A DNA stretch of 64,000 bases, from assembly GCF_009208105.1 (NCBI RefSeq), contig NZ_WFKL01000001.1, forward strand, positions 248,001 through 312,000, given 5' to 3'. Below the pieces are notes generated by a model, which saw only the letters and a list, made by a program, of their open reading frames with translations, made no database searches and was not told the DNA's origin. This DNA comes from Rouxiella sp. S1S-2. GTDB taxonomy: Bacteria; Pseudomonadota; Gammaproteobacteria; Enterobacterales; Enterobacteriaceae. Positions 44,953 through 55,975 of this stretch are shown here, one piece after another; positions within the stretch are counted from its first letter, which is position 1; each line of letters begins with the position of its first letter. The translations under genes and the position numbers were made by a program.

Positions 44953-46221
44953 TCAATGAGCCTCAAGCGGTGTTGCCGTTTTTTCCGGTTTTACCATCAG
45001 GGTTAAGCCAACGGACGCCAGCAGAGAGACGGCCATAAAAATGAATGACGCCGCTGGCGTCCCCGTGCTGCCGTTCAGATAACCCACAAACCAGGAGCCA
45101 AAAAATGAGCCCAGAGCGCCAAGGCTGTTGATCAACGCCATTGCACCCCCGGAAACGTTCTTGGGTAACATTTCAGGAATAATGGCGAAAAATGGCCCAT
45201 AAGGCGCGTACATCGCCGCACCGGCTACCACCAGCAAGCCGTACGAAAGCCAGAAATTATGCTGACCGATAGCCCAGGATCCGAAAAATGCGATGGCACT
45301 GATAAGCAGCAGAGGCCAGATGAACAGCTTACGATTTTGCATTTTGTCGGACGCCCACGAGACTACAATCATGGCTATCGTGGCGGCAAGATAAGGTGCG
45401 GAGGAGAGCCAGCCGGCTTCGACCATGCCCATTGATTTTCCGGCCCGCAGAATTGAGGGTAACCATAAAACGAAACCGTAGACACCGATACTCCAGGTAA
45501 AATACTGCAGACACAGCAGGATGACATTACGCGAGCGAAACGCCTGCCCGTAGTTGGCAACGGCCTTGATATTTTCCTGCTCTTTAGCCAGTGCATCAGC
45601 TAAGGCTTTTTTCTCGTCCTTGCTTAACCAGTTAACCTGTTCCGGCTTATCTTTCACCAGGAACCACCAGAAAACGGCCCAGATCACCGCCGGAATGCCT
45701 TCAAAGATAAACATCTCGCGCCAGCCGAAGGCGTGAATGAGGTAGCCGGAGAGCACGGACATCCACAGTACCGTGACCGGATTACCCAAAATTAAAAAGG
45801 TATTGGCCCGTGAACGTTCAGATTGGGTAAACCAGTTGCTGATATAAACCAGCAGAGCAGGCATCACTGCGGCTTCAACAATGCCCAGCATAAAGCGAAT
45901 AACCGCCAGGAGGGGGATGCTGTTTACCATACCGGTTAAGGAGGCAAAGCCGCCCCAAAGCAGCAAACACCAGAACACCAGCTTTTTAACGCTGCGGCGC
46001 TCGGCATAAATAGTTCCGGGAATTTGGAAGAAGAAATAACCGAGAAAGAACAGGGCACCGAGCAGAGATGACATGCCCTTGGTGATGCCCAGATCATCGT
46101 TAATTCCGGCAGCGGAGGCAAAGCTGAAGTTAGAACGGTCAACGTACGCCAGGCTGTAGGAAATAAAAATAATGGGCATAATGAACCACCAACGCCTGGC
46201 GGCTAATTTCACCTTACTCAT
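44953..46221 (-). CDS. kguT: MFS transporter, KguT-type 2-ketogluconate permease
   Basis: 422-residue anion:cation symporter of the major facilitator superfamily with 12 hydrophobic segments. It starts RRWWFIMPIIFISYSLAY with VDRSNFSFA, the typical helix-1 signature, and the loop GTIYAERRSVKKLVFWC follows helix 2. Sits between kguE-like and ghrB genes in the same direction, the arrangement of 2-ketogluconate (kgu) operons. Substrate assignment rests on this context plus family resemblance. Confidence 0.82.
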   Translation of the reverse strand: MSKVKLAARRWWFIMPIIFISYSLAYVDRSNFSFASAAGINDDLGITKGMSSLLGALFFLGYFFFQIPGTIYAERRSVKKLVFWCLLLWGGFASLTGMVNSIPLLAVIRFMLGIVEAAVMPALLVYISNWFTQSERSRANTFLILGNPVTVLWMSVLSGYLIHAFGWREMFIFEGIPAVIWAVFWWFLVKDKPEQVNWLSKDEKKALADALAKEQENIKAVANYGQAFRSRNVILLCLQYFTWSIGVYGFVLWLPSILRAGKSMGMVEAGWLSSAPYLAATIAMIVVSWASDKMQNRKLFIWPLLLISAIAFFGSWAIGQHNFWLSYGLLVVAGAAMYAPYGPFFAIIPEMLPKNVSGGAMALINSLGALGSFFGSWFVGYLNGSTGTPAASFIFMAVSLLASVGLTLMVKPEKTATPLEAH

Positions 46222-46310
46222 TTATCACCCCTTTTTCCGAGCATATTTTGCTATTTCGCGTTTTTTGACCGCACATTATTGTGATAGCACTCATCTTGCC
46301 TCCTGTTTTT

Positions 46311-47093
46311 TTACTGGACTTCAGCCGCTTCCTTACGTAACAGATCAACGTAATAACGCGTCACGGCGGTGAGGTCATCGCCTTCCAGTGGGAACTCGAT
46401 ACCGCGCGGCGCCGAGCGTGGCAATGCCGCCAGAACCGGTTTCCAAGTCCCATCGCTGTCATCAAGCGCGACAGCGTGAAGCTTGCCGTTACGTTCCTGC
46501 GCGGCTTTAACATGCACATAGCTGACGTGTTCGCTCAATGTTTTCGCAGCTTCCAGTGTATCCTGACCCACCCAAAGCCAGTTGGCCATGTCAAAGGTCA
46601 TCGCAACCGGAAGGTGTAGCGATTCGGCGGCATAGAAGAAGGCATTCATCGGATGAAGAATACCGCCGTCTGGCGTCTGATCGTTCTCGACCACCACTTC
46701 AACGCGGCGCTGTTTAACCAGCACCTTAAGCGCGGTGAGATCCAGCCCCGGCTTGAAGTTACCGAGAGCGATTTTCAATTTCTGCGCGCCCAGGGTTTCG
46801 GCTTCACTCAAAAAGTCCGCCAGTGATGGGTTGACTTCGCCACCCGGCAGGAACAAAGATTCAGGAACGGAATAAAATGCAATCAGCCCGTGCTGGCGTA
46901 TTTTTTCTGCCAGAGTATCCAGATGATTGATTTCACCCTCCTCGAACAGCTCGCGGCGGATCTCTACGCCGTCGGCGCCGGACTCGGCAATATGCTTAAG
47001 TAGCTCAGCCTGACCGCCGAGATCCTTTACTGTCTGATAACCATAAGCTGCTGTAACAATAACTACTTTTGCCAAATTCTCTGGTGTCTGCAT
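46311..47093 (-). CDS. kguE: KguE-like sugar isomerase/epimerase
   Basis: 260-residue TIM-barrel protein of the xylose-isomerase-like family. Metal and active-site acidic residues are visible in DGVEIRRELF, VVVENDQT, FDMANWLW, and YVHVKAA. Homologues called KguE accompany 2-ketogluconate genes, but their exact reaction is not settled as far as I know. The upstream TTG at 47108 falls inside the SD region; ATG 47093, nine bases after GAGG, is the better start. First gene of the kgu unit, with the operator about 130 nt upstream. Confidence 0.78.
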   Translation of the reverse strand: MQTPENLAKVVIVTAAYGYQTVKDLGGQAELLKHIAESGADGVEIRRELFEEGEINHLDTLAEKIRQHGLIAFYSVPESLFLPGGEVNPSLADFLSEAETLGAQKLKIALGNFKPGLDLTALKVLVKQRRVEVVVENDQTPDGGILHPMNAFFYAAESLHLPVAMTFDMANWLWVGQDTLEAAKTLSEHVSYVHVKAAQERNGKLHAVALDDSDGTWKPVLAALPRSAPRGIEFPLEGDDLTAVTRYYVDLLRKEAAEVQ

Positions 47094-47220
47094 GCCAATA
47101 ATCCTCAAAAGCGTGGTTGTTTTTTAGACTTGAAAGAAAACTTGATAGCGCGGTTAACTTAACAGTTAAAGGTAGGCCAATTTTCACCGAAGGCGAAGAA
47201 GCTGTTAACATCACATTAAC

Positions 47221-47234
47221 TGGAACCGGTACCA
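47221..47234. promoter_or_regulatory. PtxS-type operator upstream of kguE
   Basis: TGGAACCGGTACCA is a near-palindrome with central CCGG that agrees at 11 of 14 positions with TGAAACCGGTTTCA, the site I recall for PtxS. PtxS is the LacI-family repressor of 2-ketogluconate genes in Pseudomonas. It lies between kguE and the regulator gene, so the regulator at 47323-48360 probably binds it, with release by 2-ketogluconate (inference). Confidence 0.6.
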
Positions 47235-47322
47235 ATAGAAAGTTCGCTAACAGGAAAACATAATCTCGTCCTTGAAGAACGAGATCAAAGTCACGGTTTC
47301 GGCGTATTACAATGAGGAGGGA

Positions 47323-48360
47323 TTAAAGGGGGTGGGTGGAACCTCGAACGATCAGCTCACCGGAAAACGCATGTTCACGAATGGGCTCATCATTGCCCTG
47401 AATACGTTTGACTAACTGATTGAGGGCCGCGTAGCCCATTTCATAGGTGGGTTGCTTGAGTGTAGTAATACCGACGCCCGCCAGCTCGGCCCATTCGAGG
47501 TCGTCGAAGCCGAGCAGGCCAATGTCTTTTCCCCACACCATGCCGATTTTGCGCATCACACGGGCGATCACCAGCGTCAGCGCGCCATTGACTGAAATAA
47601 CCGCGCGGCGTTTATCAGGATAACGGGCCGCGAAGTCGTGCAGCATTTTTTCAAGCCCCTGACTGTTACTCAACTCGACTTCACCCTGTTCGGCAAACTT
47701 TTGCGGCTCTTTTTGCATCTGTTTGAGGAAAGTATGCAGCCTATCGAGACGGGTATTAATGGTCACCGGTTCACTTAAAAATAAAATCGCCTCAAATCCC
47801 TGCTTCAGCAAATGTTGCGTGACCTCGGTGGTCGCTTCGGCATTGTTCAAGCCAATGACATCACAGGAAAAATTGGCCACTTTACGGTCAATCAGCACCA
47901 TCGGCAGCTGTGACTGTTGCAGGGATGAAATAGCATCCTCGCGCATGCCTACGGCGTTGACCACGATGCCGTCTACGCGATAACTGCTCAGCAATTGCAG
48001 GTAGTGTTTTTCCTGATTGATCTCGTTATTGGTGTTGCAGACCAGCAGCGTCAACCCCTGTTGACGGCAAGCCGCTTCAACGCCGCGCATCACTTCTACC
48101 GAGTAGGGATTAGTGATATCGGCGATGATTAGCCCAATAAGGCGCGTTTCGCCACTTTTTAGACTGCGGGCCATCTGGCTGGGCTGATAGTCCAACAGAG
48201 CTATCGCCCGCTCTATGCGTTCTTTCAACGCGTCGGAAAGCAGATGCTGTTCCCCGTTTAAATAACGCGAAACGCTGGTTTTTCCGGTTTTGGCGGCGCT
48301 GGCTACGTCCCTGATGGTTGCTCGAGGGGCGGGTGTCTGCGATGTCTTAGCCCTGCTCAC
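47323..48360 (-). CDS. ptxS: LacI-family repressor, PtxS-like
   Basis: 345-residue regulator with a LacI helix-turn-helix at about 15-40 (TIRDVASAAKTGKTSVSRYL), a hinge helix region (QPSQMARSLKSG) and a sugar-binding periplasmic-protein-like core (LIGLIIADITNPYSVEVM). GTG start behind AGGAGAG. Position upstream of kguE-kguT-ghrB in the same direction and the CCGG-centred operator in between support a role as the 2-ketogluconate-responsive repressor. Gene name is by context and resemblance. Confidence 0.75.
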   Translation of the reverse strand: MSRAKTSQTPAPRATIRDVASAAKTGKTSVSRYLNGEQHLLSDALKERIERAIALLDYQPSQMARSLKSGETRLIGLIIADITNPYSVEVMRGVEAACRQQGLTLLVCNTNNEINQEKHYLQLLSSYRVDGIVVNAVGMREDAISSLQQSQLPMVLIDRKVANFSCDVIGLNNAEATTEVTQHLLKQGFEAILFLSEPVTINTRLDRLHTFLKQMQKEPQKFAEQGEVELSNSQGLEKMLHDFAARYPDKRRAVISVNGALTLVIARVMRKIGMVWGKDIGLLGFDDLEWAELAGVGITTLKQPTYEMGYAALNQLVKRIQGNDEPIREHAFSGELIVRGSTHPL

Positions 48361-48484
48361 GTTTACTCTCCTGTGATGGTCGCCAGTTAACCTGTTGCGA
48401 TAATAGAGAAATAGGTTATTTCTGGATATTCGAGACTAGCACAGAGCGGGGATGCAGGGCAGTGTGGATTTTAACGAGGGAATG

Positions 48485-48511
48485 AAACCGGCAATGGCTT
48501 GCCGGTTTTTT
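48485..48511. terminator. Hairpin between yiaD and ptxS
   Basis: Perfect 10-bp stem aaaccggcaa (48485-48494) / ttgccggttt (48499-48508) with a 4-nt loop. It has six T on the plus strand and a weaker TTTCATT on the minus strand, where it lies just past the yiaD stop. It is the likely end of yiaD mRNA. Confidence 0.7.
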
Positions 48512-48521
48512 AGAGAAAATA

Positions 48522-49184
48522 TTACTGCAACGGACTGAGCGTAATTTCTACACGACGGTTCTGCGCCTTGCCTTCTGCCGTAGCGTTGGAGGCGATAGGG
48601 TTGGCCGGACCTGCGCCCGAAGTGTGTACGCGACTGCCCGCCACGCCTTGGGTAATCAACGCACTGCCTACGCCGTCAGCACGCTGCTGTGACAGTCTCA
48701 TATTCAGCGCCTGGCCACCGGTGCTGTCGGTATAACCGACGATATTAACGGCAGTTTTCGGATACTCTTTCAACACCATCGCCACGCCGGTCAAGGTATT
48801 GGCGCCTGCCGGTTTCAGCGTGCTGCTACTGCTATCGAAGGTCACGTTGTTTGGCATGTTTAGCACAATATTGTCACCCTGGCGGGTTACGCTAACGCCG
48901 GTGCCCTTCATTTTGTCGCGCAGCTTCGCTTCCTGCACGTCCATATAATAGCCTGCGCCACCGCCGAGTGCTGCGCCCGCTGCCGCGCCAATTAATGCGC
49001 CTTTGCCACGGTCATGTTTTGACGAAGAAAGCATGCCCACGCCCGCGCCCAGAGCAGCACCAATGCCTGCGCCGATCCCTGATTTCCCTGCTTCAGATTC
49101 CCCGGTGTAAGGGTTGGTCGTACAGGCAGACAGGCCAAGCGTAAGACACAGCGTACTGGCAATAACGAGAATACGTTTATTCAT
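48522..49184 (-). CDS. yiaD: OmpA-family outer-membrane lipoprotein YiaD
   Basis: 220-residue lipoprotein. The signal peptide has lipobox LSAC with Cys21. A glycine-zipper region occupies about 35-80 (GIGAGIGAALGAG, GALIGAAAGAALGGG). A C-terminal OmpA-like peptidoglycan-binding domain runs from about 105 (VTFDSSSSTLKPAG ... NIVGYTDSTG ... NRRVEITLSPLQ). Close to E. coli YiaD in length and sequence; that protein can suppress loss of the BamD/assembly machinery. In E. coli it lies beside ghrB, which fits here. Confidence 0.93.
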   Translation of the reverse strand: MNKRILVIASTLCLTLGLSACTTNPYTGESEAGKSGIGAGIGAALGAGVGMLSSSKHDRGKGALIGAAAGAALGGGAGYYMDVQEAKLRDKMKGTGVSVTRQGDNIVLNMPNNVTFDSSSSTLKPAGANTLTGVAMVLKEYPKTAVNIVGYTDSTGGQALNMRLSQQRADGVGSALITQGVAGSRVHTSGAGPANPIASNATAEGKAQNRRVEITLSPLQ

Positions 49185-49358
49185 TTTTATTCTTCCCTTG
49201 GGGTTATTTCTTCATGGTGCGATTGCTGCACTCTTTATGCGAGAAAGCCGCTAACTTAGCACTCAGATAAGTCTGCTTATAGGGTGAGATAAGGGGAGTG
49301 TTTACACAGATTTACCGGCCCACGGGATCCTGAGCCGGTTTATGTCGCAAATTGAGCG

Positions 49359-50588
49359 CTATTGTGCCCGCTGACGTATCCCGTAAACCAGTACCACGGC
49401 AAAACAGATGAGCGGTAAGGAATACGAGAAGGCGGTTGAGTAATGGTCGGCAATGGCACCCATCAGGTAAGGCATGATGGCCCCGCCCACAATGGCCATG
49501 ATCATTAGCGAGCTGGCGCGTTTGGTCTGCGAACCCATGTTTTTCACGCCCATGGCAAAAATGGTCGGGAACATAATCGACATAAAGAAGAACACGGCCA
49601 ACAAGGCAATAACGGAGATATTGTCGATGCCGACGACGACAATGCCGCACAGCACGATATTTATCGCCGAATAGATAATCAACAGCTTGGCCGGTTTAAC
49701 ATAACTCATTAGCCACGTGCTAAAGAAGCGGCCGACCATGAAACTTATCAAACCAATCGAGAGCAGATAAGAGGCGTTTTGGTTCGATAACGTGTGCCAG
49801 TGTTCAGTGGTGTAATTTATAAAGAATGCACCGACGCCAACCTGTGCCGCTACGTAGAAAAATTGCGCGATCACCCCGCCGGTGAAATGTTTGTGCTGCC
49901 ACAGGCCTTTTTCAAGCGCCTGACTCTGCGCCGACTCCTGCTCGCGAATATCTGGCAGGCGAGTGCGACCAAAAAGCAGGGCTATTAGCAGTACCAGAAC
50001 TGCAATGGCCACATAAGTGATTTTAACCGAGGCTAACCCGTCTTGTGCCGCGCCCTGTTGTGCGGAAAAAAACAGCGAGCCGCCAATAATTGGGCCGATA
50101 AACTGCCCTAATCCGTTGAAAGATTGCGAAAGGTTAAGTCTTCTCTCTGCGCCCGAAGGCTCGCCCAGCACCGTGGCATAAGGGTTGGCCGCAGTTTCGA
50201 GGCAACCAAGCCCTAGGGCAATCACGAATAATGCGAACAGGAACATCGTGAAGCTGCTGGCCGCCGCCGCCGGTACAAACAGCAGGGCGCCGAGTGCGTA
50301 GAGGCAAAGCCCGACTAAAATACCCGCCTTATAGCCATAGCGGTCCATAAAGAATCCTGCGGGCAGGGCGATAATAAAATAGGCGCCGAAATATGCGGCC
50401 TGCAGCAGGCCAGACTGCGCTTTGTTAACGTGTAACACTTCTTGAAAGTGCTTATTTAATACGTCCAGCAACCCATAGGATAATCCCCACAGGAAAAACA
50501 GCGTGGTGACGAGAGTAAAGGCCACGCGGAAATTAGTTTTTGGCTTTTCACCGTTGTAGGGCCGAGTTTCGGTTTTGTTGGCGAGCAT
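49359..50588 (-). CDS. fucP: L-fucose:H+ symporter FucP
   Basis: 409-residue major facilitator with 12 hydrophobic helices. FucP family traits are visible: FFLWGLSYGLLDVLNKHFQ, GCLETAANPYATVLG with the acidic residue of the sugar site (Glu), and SQSFNGLGQFIGPIIGG. The frame extends upstream to 50636; ATG 50588 is preceded by GAGGAAAG. Last gene of the L-fucose operon. Imports L-fucose for the cytoplasmic dehydrogenase route encoded upstream. Confidence 0.92.
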   Translation of the reverse strand: MLANKTETRPYNGEKPKTNFRVAFTLVTTLFFLWGLSYGLLDVLNKHFQEVLHVNKAQSGLLQAAYFGAYFIIALPAGFFMDRYGYKAGILVGLCLYALGALLFVPAAAASSFTMFLFALFVIALGLGCLETAANPYATVLGEPSGAERRLNLSQSFNGLGQFIGPIIGGSLFFSAQQGAAQDGLASVKITYVAIAVLVLLIALLFGRTRLPDIREQESAQSQALEKGLWQHKHFTGGVIAQFFYVAAQVGVGAFFINYTTEHWHTLSNQNASYLLSIGLISFMVGRFFSTWLMSYVKPAKLLIIYSAINIVLCGIVVVGIDNISVIALLAVFFFMSIMFPTIFAMGVKNMGSQTKRASSLMIMAIVGGAIMPYLMGAIADHYSTAFSYSLPLICFAVVLVYGIRQRAQ

Positions 50589-50735
50589 GGTGCTTTCCTC
50601 AGTATCTGGTGCCCGCGTCTGGTTAAGCGCGGGCATTAATTCAATGATTCAGCCCGTTACGGCTGGTTTTTTATGTCAGATAGCTTGAATACCAATGTTC
50701 ATGTAGGTTTCGGTAAAGACGTTTTGACGCTGCTG

Positions 50736-52745
<2,010 letters not shown>

Positions 52746-52770
52746 CAAACCCTCTCCTTATCGTTGGCGT

Positions 52771-54048
52771 TCAGGCACGGTGGCGATACTGTTCGATTGA
52801 AGATTGATGCATTTCAATCGAGAAACCGGGAGCCTGCGGGGGCATGTAGGCCGCGCCTTTGATGTCGCAAGGGTGCACAAAATGTTCGTGCAGGTGGTCA
52901 ACGTACTCAATGACTCTGCCTTCGTGAGTTCCGGCAATGCACAGATAATCGATCATCGACAGATGCTGCACGTATTCGCACAGACCCACGCCGCCCGCGT
53001 GCGGACAAACCGGCAGATTGTATTTCGCCGCCATCAGCATCACCGCCAGTACCTCGTTGACTCCGCCCATACGGCAAGCATCAATTTGCACCACGTCAAT
53101 GGCCTCGCGCATAATGAACTGCTTAAACATGATGCGGTTTTGGCACATTTCACCGGTGGCGACTTTAATGGGGGCTACTGCCTGACGAATACGGCGATGC
53201 CCTTCAATATCGTCAGGGCTGGTGGGCTCTTCGATAAACCACGGTTTGGCAAAGGCCAGCGCGTTGACCCATGGAATGGCGTCGTTGGTTTCCCATACCT
53301 GATTCGCATCGATCATCAATTTACGTTCAGGGCCAATCACTTCGCGGGCAATGCGCACCCGACGTATATCGTCCTCTAGATCGCGACCCACCTTGAGTTT
53401 GAGATAATCAAATCCGGCGTCGACGGCTTCCTGACACAGGCGGCGCAGTTTCTCGTCGGAATAACCCAGCCAACCGGCAGAAGTGGTGTAGCACGGATAC
53501 CCCTGCGCCAGCAGTTTCTCAAGGCGCTGTGCCTTGTTATCACTGCGCTGCTGCAATAGGGTCAGCGCCTCCTCTGGGGTAATACAGTCGGTGATGTAGC
53601 GGAAATCGACGCAGCGCACCAGCTCCTCGGGCGACATCTCGGCAACCAGCCGCCACAGGGGTTTGCCCACCGATTTACTCCACAGATCCCATACCGCGTT
53701 GACGACCGCGCCGGTTGCCAGATGCATGGCACCCTTATCCGGGCCAATCCAGCGCAGTTGGCTGTCGCCGGTAAAATTACGCCAGAACTGCCCCATGTCG
53801 GCGGTGATAGCGGCCAAATCCCGCCCGACCACCAAGTGTTCGAGAGCGGAAATCGCGGCGCAGCAAATCTCGTTGCCGCGGCCAATCGTGAAGGTCAGCC
53901 CGTGCCCGCTGAGTGCCGGGTTATCGGTATCTAAAATCACATAGGCCGCTGAATAATCAGGGTCCGGATTCATGGCATCCGAGCCATCGAGCGCCAGTGA
54001 GGTGGGAAACCGAATGTCTTCAACGCGCAGTGCGGTGATTGTTGTCAT
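52771..54048 (-). CDS. L-fuconate dehydratase
   Basis: 425-residue enolase-superfamily dehydratase. The KxK base is Lys217/Lys219 (LKLKVG), metal ligands are Asp248 (MIDANQ), Glu274 (FIEEP) and Glu300 (TGEMC), and His350 (CPHAGG) completes the site. N-terminal RVEDIRFPTS and the HGLTFTIGRG loop are typical of fuconate dehydratases. Product is 2-keto-3-deoxy-L-fuconate. The assignment to L-fuconate is supported by both sequence traits and operon context. Confidence 0.9.
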   Translation of the reverse strand: MTTITALRVEDIRFPTSLALDGSDAMNPDPDYSAAYVILDTDNPALSGHGLTFTIGRGNEICCAAISALEHLVVGRDLAAITADMGQFWRNFTGDSQLRWIGPDKGAMHLATGAVVNAVWDLWSKSVGKPLWRLVAEMSPEELVRCVDFRYITDCITPEEALTLLQQRSDNKAQRLEKLLAQGYPCYTTSAGWLGYSDEKLRRLCQEAVDAGFDYLKLKVGRDLEDDIRRVRIAREVIGPERKLMIDANQVWETNDAIPWVNALAFAKPWFIEEPTSPDDIEGHRRIRQAVAPIKVATGEMCQNRIMFKQFIMREAIDVVQIDACRMGGVNEVLAVMLMAAKYNLPVCPHAGGVGLCEYVQHLSMIDYLCIAGTHEGRVIEYVDHLHEHFVHPCDIKGAAYMPPQAPGFSIEMHQSSIEQYRHRA

Positions 54049-54098
54049 GGGCTACGACTCCATTACTGAGGGGGAAATATCGCTATCGTTCATGCAAA

Positions 54099-54941
54099 TC
54101 AGGCCTGTACCGTTTTTTGGCGCTGTTCGCCGAGGCCTTCTATCCCCAGACGTATCTCTTGTCCGGCGCGCAGATAAACCGGCGGTTTTTGACCCATTCC
54201 TACGCCTGGAGGTGTACCAGTAGAAATAATATCGCCGGCCTGCAGGCTCATAAAACGGCTTAAATAGCTGATAATTTGCGGAACTTTGAACACCATTGTG
54301 TCGGTGTTGCCGTTCTGATAGCGTTTGCCGTCCACCTCCAGCCACATGCTCAGGTGATGCGGATCAGCAATCTCGTCGGCGGTCACCAGCCACGGGCCGG
54401 TGGGTCCGAAGGTGTCGTGGCCTTTACCTTTGTCCCAGGTGCCACCACGCTCGATTTGAAACTCGCGCTCGGATACGTCGTTTATCACGCAGTAACCGGC
54501 CACGTGTGACAGGGCATCTTCTTCACTGATGTAGCGTCCGCCGGTGCCAATGACCACGCCCAGCTCGACCTCCCAGTCGGTTTTTAACGAATCACGCGGA
54601 ATTTCGACGTCGTCATTTGGGCCTACAATTGCGCTGGTCCACTTATTAAAAATCACCGGTTCCTTGGGGATTTCAGCGCCGGTTTCAGCGGCATGATCGG
54701 CATAGTTCAGACCGATGCAGATAAATTTTCCAACCTTGCCGACACAGGCACCGATACGCGGATGCCCCTCAACCCGCGGCAGGCTGTGAACGTCGAGCTG
54801 GCGAAGCTTGTTCAACGTGGCGGGCAGCAAAAACTCACCGCTGATATCCTCTACGTGCGCCGAGAGGTCGCGCATTTTTCCCTGGTCATCCAGCAATGCC
54901 GGACGTTCTTTGCCGGGTGGGCCGTAACGTAACAACTTCAT
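54099..54941 (-). CDS. FAH-family 2,4-diketo-3-deoxy-L-fuconate hydrolase (predicted)
   Basis: 280-residue fumarylacetoacetate-hydrolase-fold enzyme. The core includes GKFICIGLNYADHA, the metal ligands in WEVELGVVIG, the catalytic region YCVINDVSERE and the DIISTGTPPGVGMG loop. In the oxidative fucose route it splits the diketo acid to pyruvate and L-lactate. It lies between the dehydratase and the second dehydrogenase in one operon. Confidence 0.82.
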   Translation of the reverse strand: MKLLRYGPPGKERPALLDDQGKMRDLSAHVEDISGEFLLPATLNKLRQLDVHSLPRVEGHPRIGACVGKVGKFICIGLNYADHAAETGAEIPKEPVIFNKWTSAIVGPNDDVEIPRDSLKTDWEVELGVVIGTGGRYISEEDALSHVAGYCVINDVSEREFQIERGGTWDKGKGHDTFGPTGPWLVTADEIADPHHLSMWLEVDGKRYQNGNTDTMVFKVPQIISYLSRFMSLQAGDIISTGTPPGVGMGQKPPVYLRAGQEIRLGIEGLGEQRQKTVQA

Positions 54942-54982
54942 ATCGCGATCCTTATAAGTTTAAGCCATTCAATTAGCTAAAA

Positions 54983-55723
54983 TTAATTGCTCCAGCCGCC
55001 GTCAATGATCTGCACGGTGCCGGTGGTGTAGGAGCTGGCGTCGGAGGCCAGATAAAGCGCCAGTTGCGCGATTTCACTGGTTTTACCGATGCGGCCAATC
55101 GGCTGTCGAGCCACAAAGGCCTGATAAACCTCGGTTTCGCTGCGGCCTTCGGCTTTGGCCTGTGCGGCAATGCGCTGGTGCAGGGAAGGTGACTCGACCG
55201 TTCCCGGACAGATGGCATTACAGCGAATGCCGCAGGTGACATAATCGGCCGCAACTGAACGGGTGAGACCAATCACCGCCGCTTTTGAGGCGCTGTAGGC
55301 TAAGCGGTTAGGCACGCCTTTTATGCTGGAGGCGACCGAAGACATGTTGATGATTGAGCCGCTGCTGCGTGCCAGCATGGCGGGAAGAAAAGCACGGATA
55401 GTGTGAAACATCGCCGTGACGTTGAGGTCCAGCGCAAACTGCCACTCCTGCTCGCTGCAGCTCAAAATATCGCCGCTGTGAACCACCCCGGCGCAGTTAA
55501 ACAGTACATCCAGCGGGCCGATTTCGACGGCGGCATCTTGAATCGCCTGCGCGTCGGTCACATCGAGCCGATAGGCGCGAATGCCTGGAATGTCTTTAAG
55601 CGAATCTATGTTGATGTCCGTCGCAATGACGTCTGCGCCTTGTTGTGCAAAAAGGGTGGCGGTGTTGAGGCCAATCCCCTGTCCGGCGGCGGTTATCAGC
55701 ACTTTTTTGCCTGTCAGGTCCAT
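54983..55723 (-). CDS. 2-keto-3-deoxy-L-fuconate dehydrogenase
   Basis: 246-residue SDR. Cofactor motif TAAGQGIG is at 11-18, catalytic Ser129, Tyr143 and Lys147 (YSASK). The stretch IRCNAICPGTVESPSL is typical of the DHRS6/BDH2-like group that includes bacterial 2-keto-3-deoxy-L-fuconate dehydrogenases. Two ATGs are adjacent (55726, 55723); the second is better spaced from AGGAG. First gene of the fucose operon, just after the palindromic operator. Confidence 0.85.
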   Translation of the reverse strand: MDLTGKKVLITAAGQGIGLNTATLFAQQGADVIATDINIDSLKDIPGIRAYRLDVTDAQAIQDAAVEIGPLDVLFNCAGVVHSGDILSCSEQEWQFALDLNVTAMFHTIRAFLPAMLARSSGSIINMSSVASSIKGVPNRLAYSASKAAVIGLTRSVAADYVTCGIRCNAICPGTVESPSLHQRIAAQAKAEGRSETEVYQAFVARQPIGRIGKTSEIAQLALYLASDASSYTTGTVQIIDGGWSN

Positions 55724-55786
55724 CATAACTCCTGTTTTTAACGTTTTTTAGCGGGGGGGCTCTCGTTTTTTTTTCTCATAAAGGTC

Positions 55787-55803
55787 TAATGGTCAGGCCA
55801 TTA
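55787..55803. promoter_or_regulatory. GntR/FadR-type operator for the fucose operon
   Basis: TAATGGTCAGGCCATTA is an exact 6-bp inverted repeat (TAATGG / CCATTA) with a 5-bp centre. It resembles the TGGTnnnACCA pattern of FadR-type regulators. It lies between the divergent fucose operon and the GntR gene, 64 bp from the operon start, and is the likely site of the adjacent regulator. The rest of this 252-nt gap is AT-rich with no gene. Confidence 0.65.
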
Positions 55804-55975
55804 AGGAGAAAAAAAAGCGCGTTAAGCAGGATTCTTTTGATAAGATATTTAAAAGATTTCAGCTTAAAACGCCTTTTCATTTGATTAGATTTCACACATT
55901 AAAAACAAATCGGCAACAAAATTTTCTAAAAAACCGTAGCTGAATCGCTTAATCAAAAATGACCTCAGGTGACCT

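Noticed and set aside
48485-48511. Plus-strand terminator of an unannotated gene
   Set aside because: Although the T-run is on the plus strand, no plus-strand gene ends here; it more likely serves yiaD on the minus strand.
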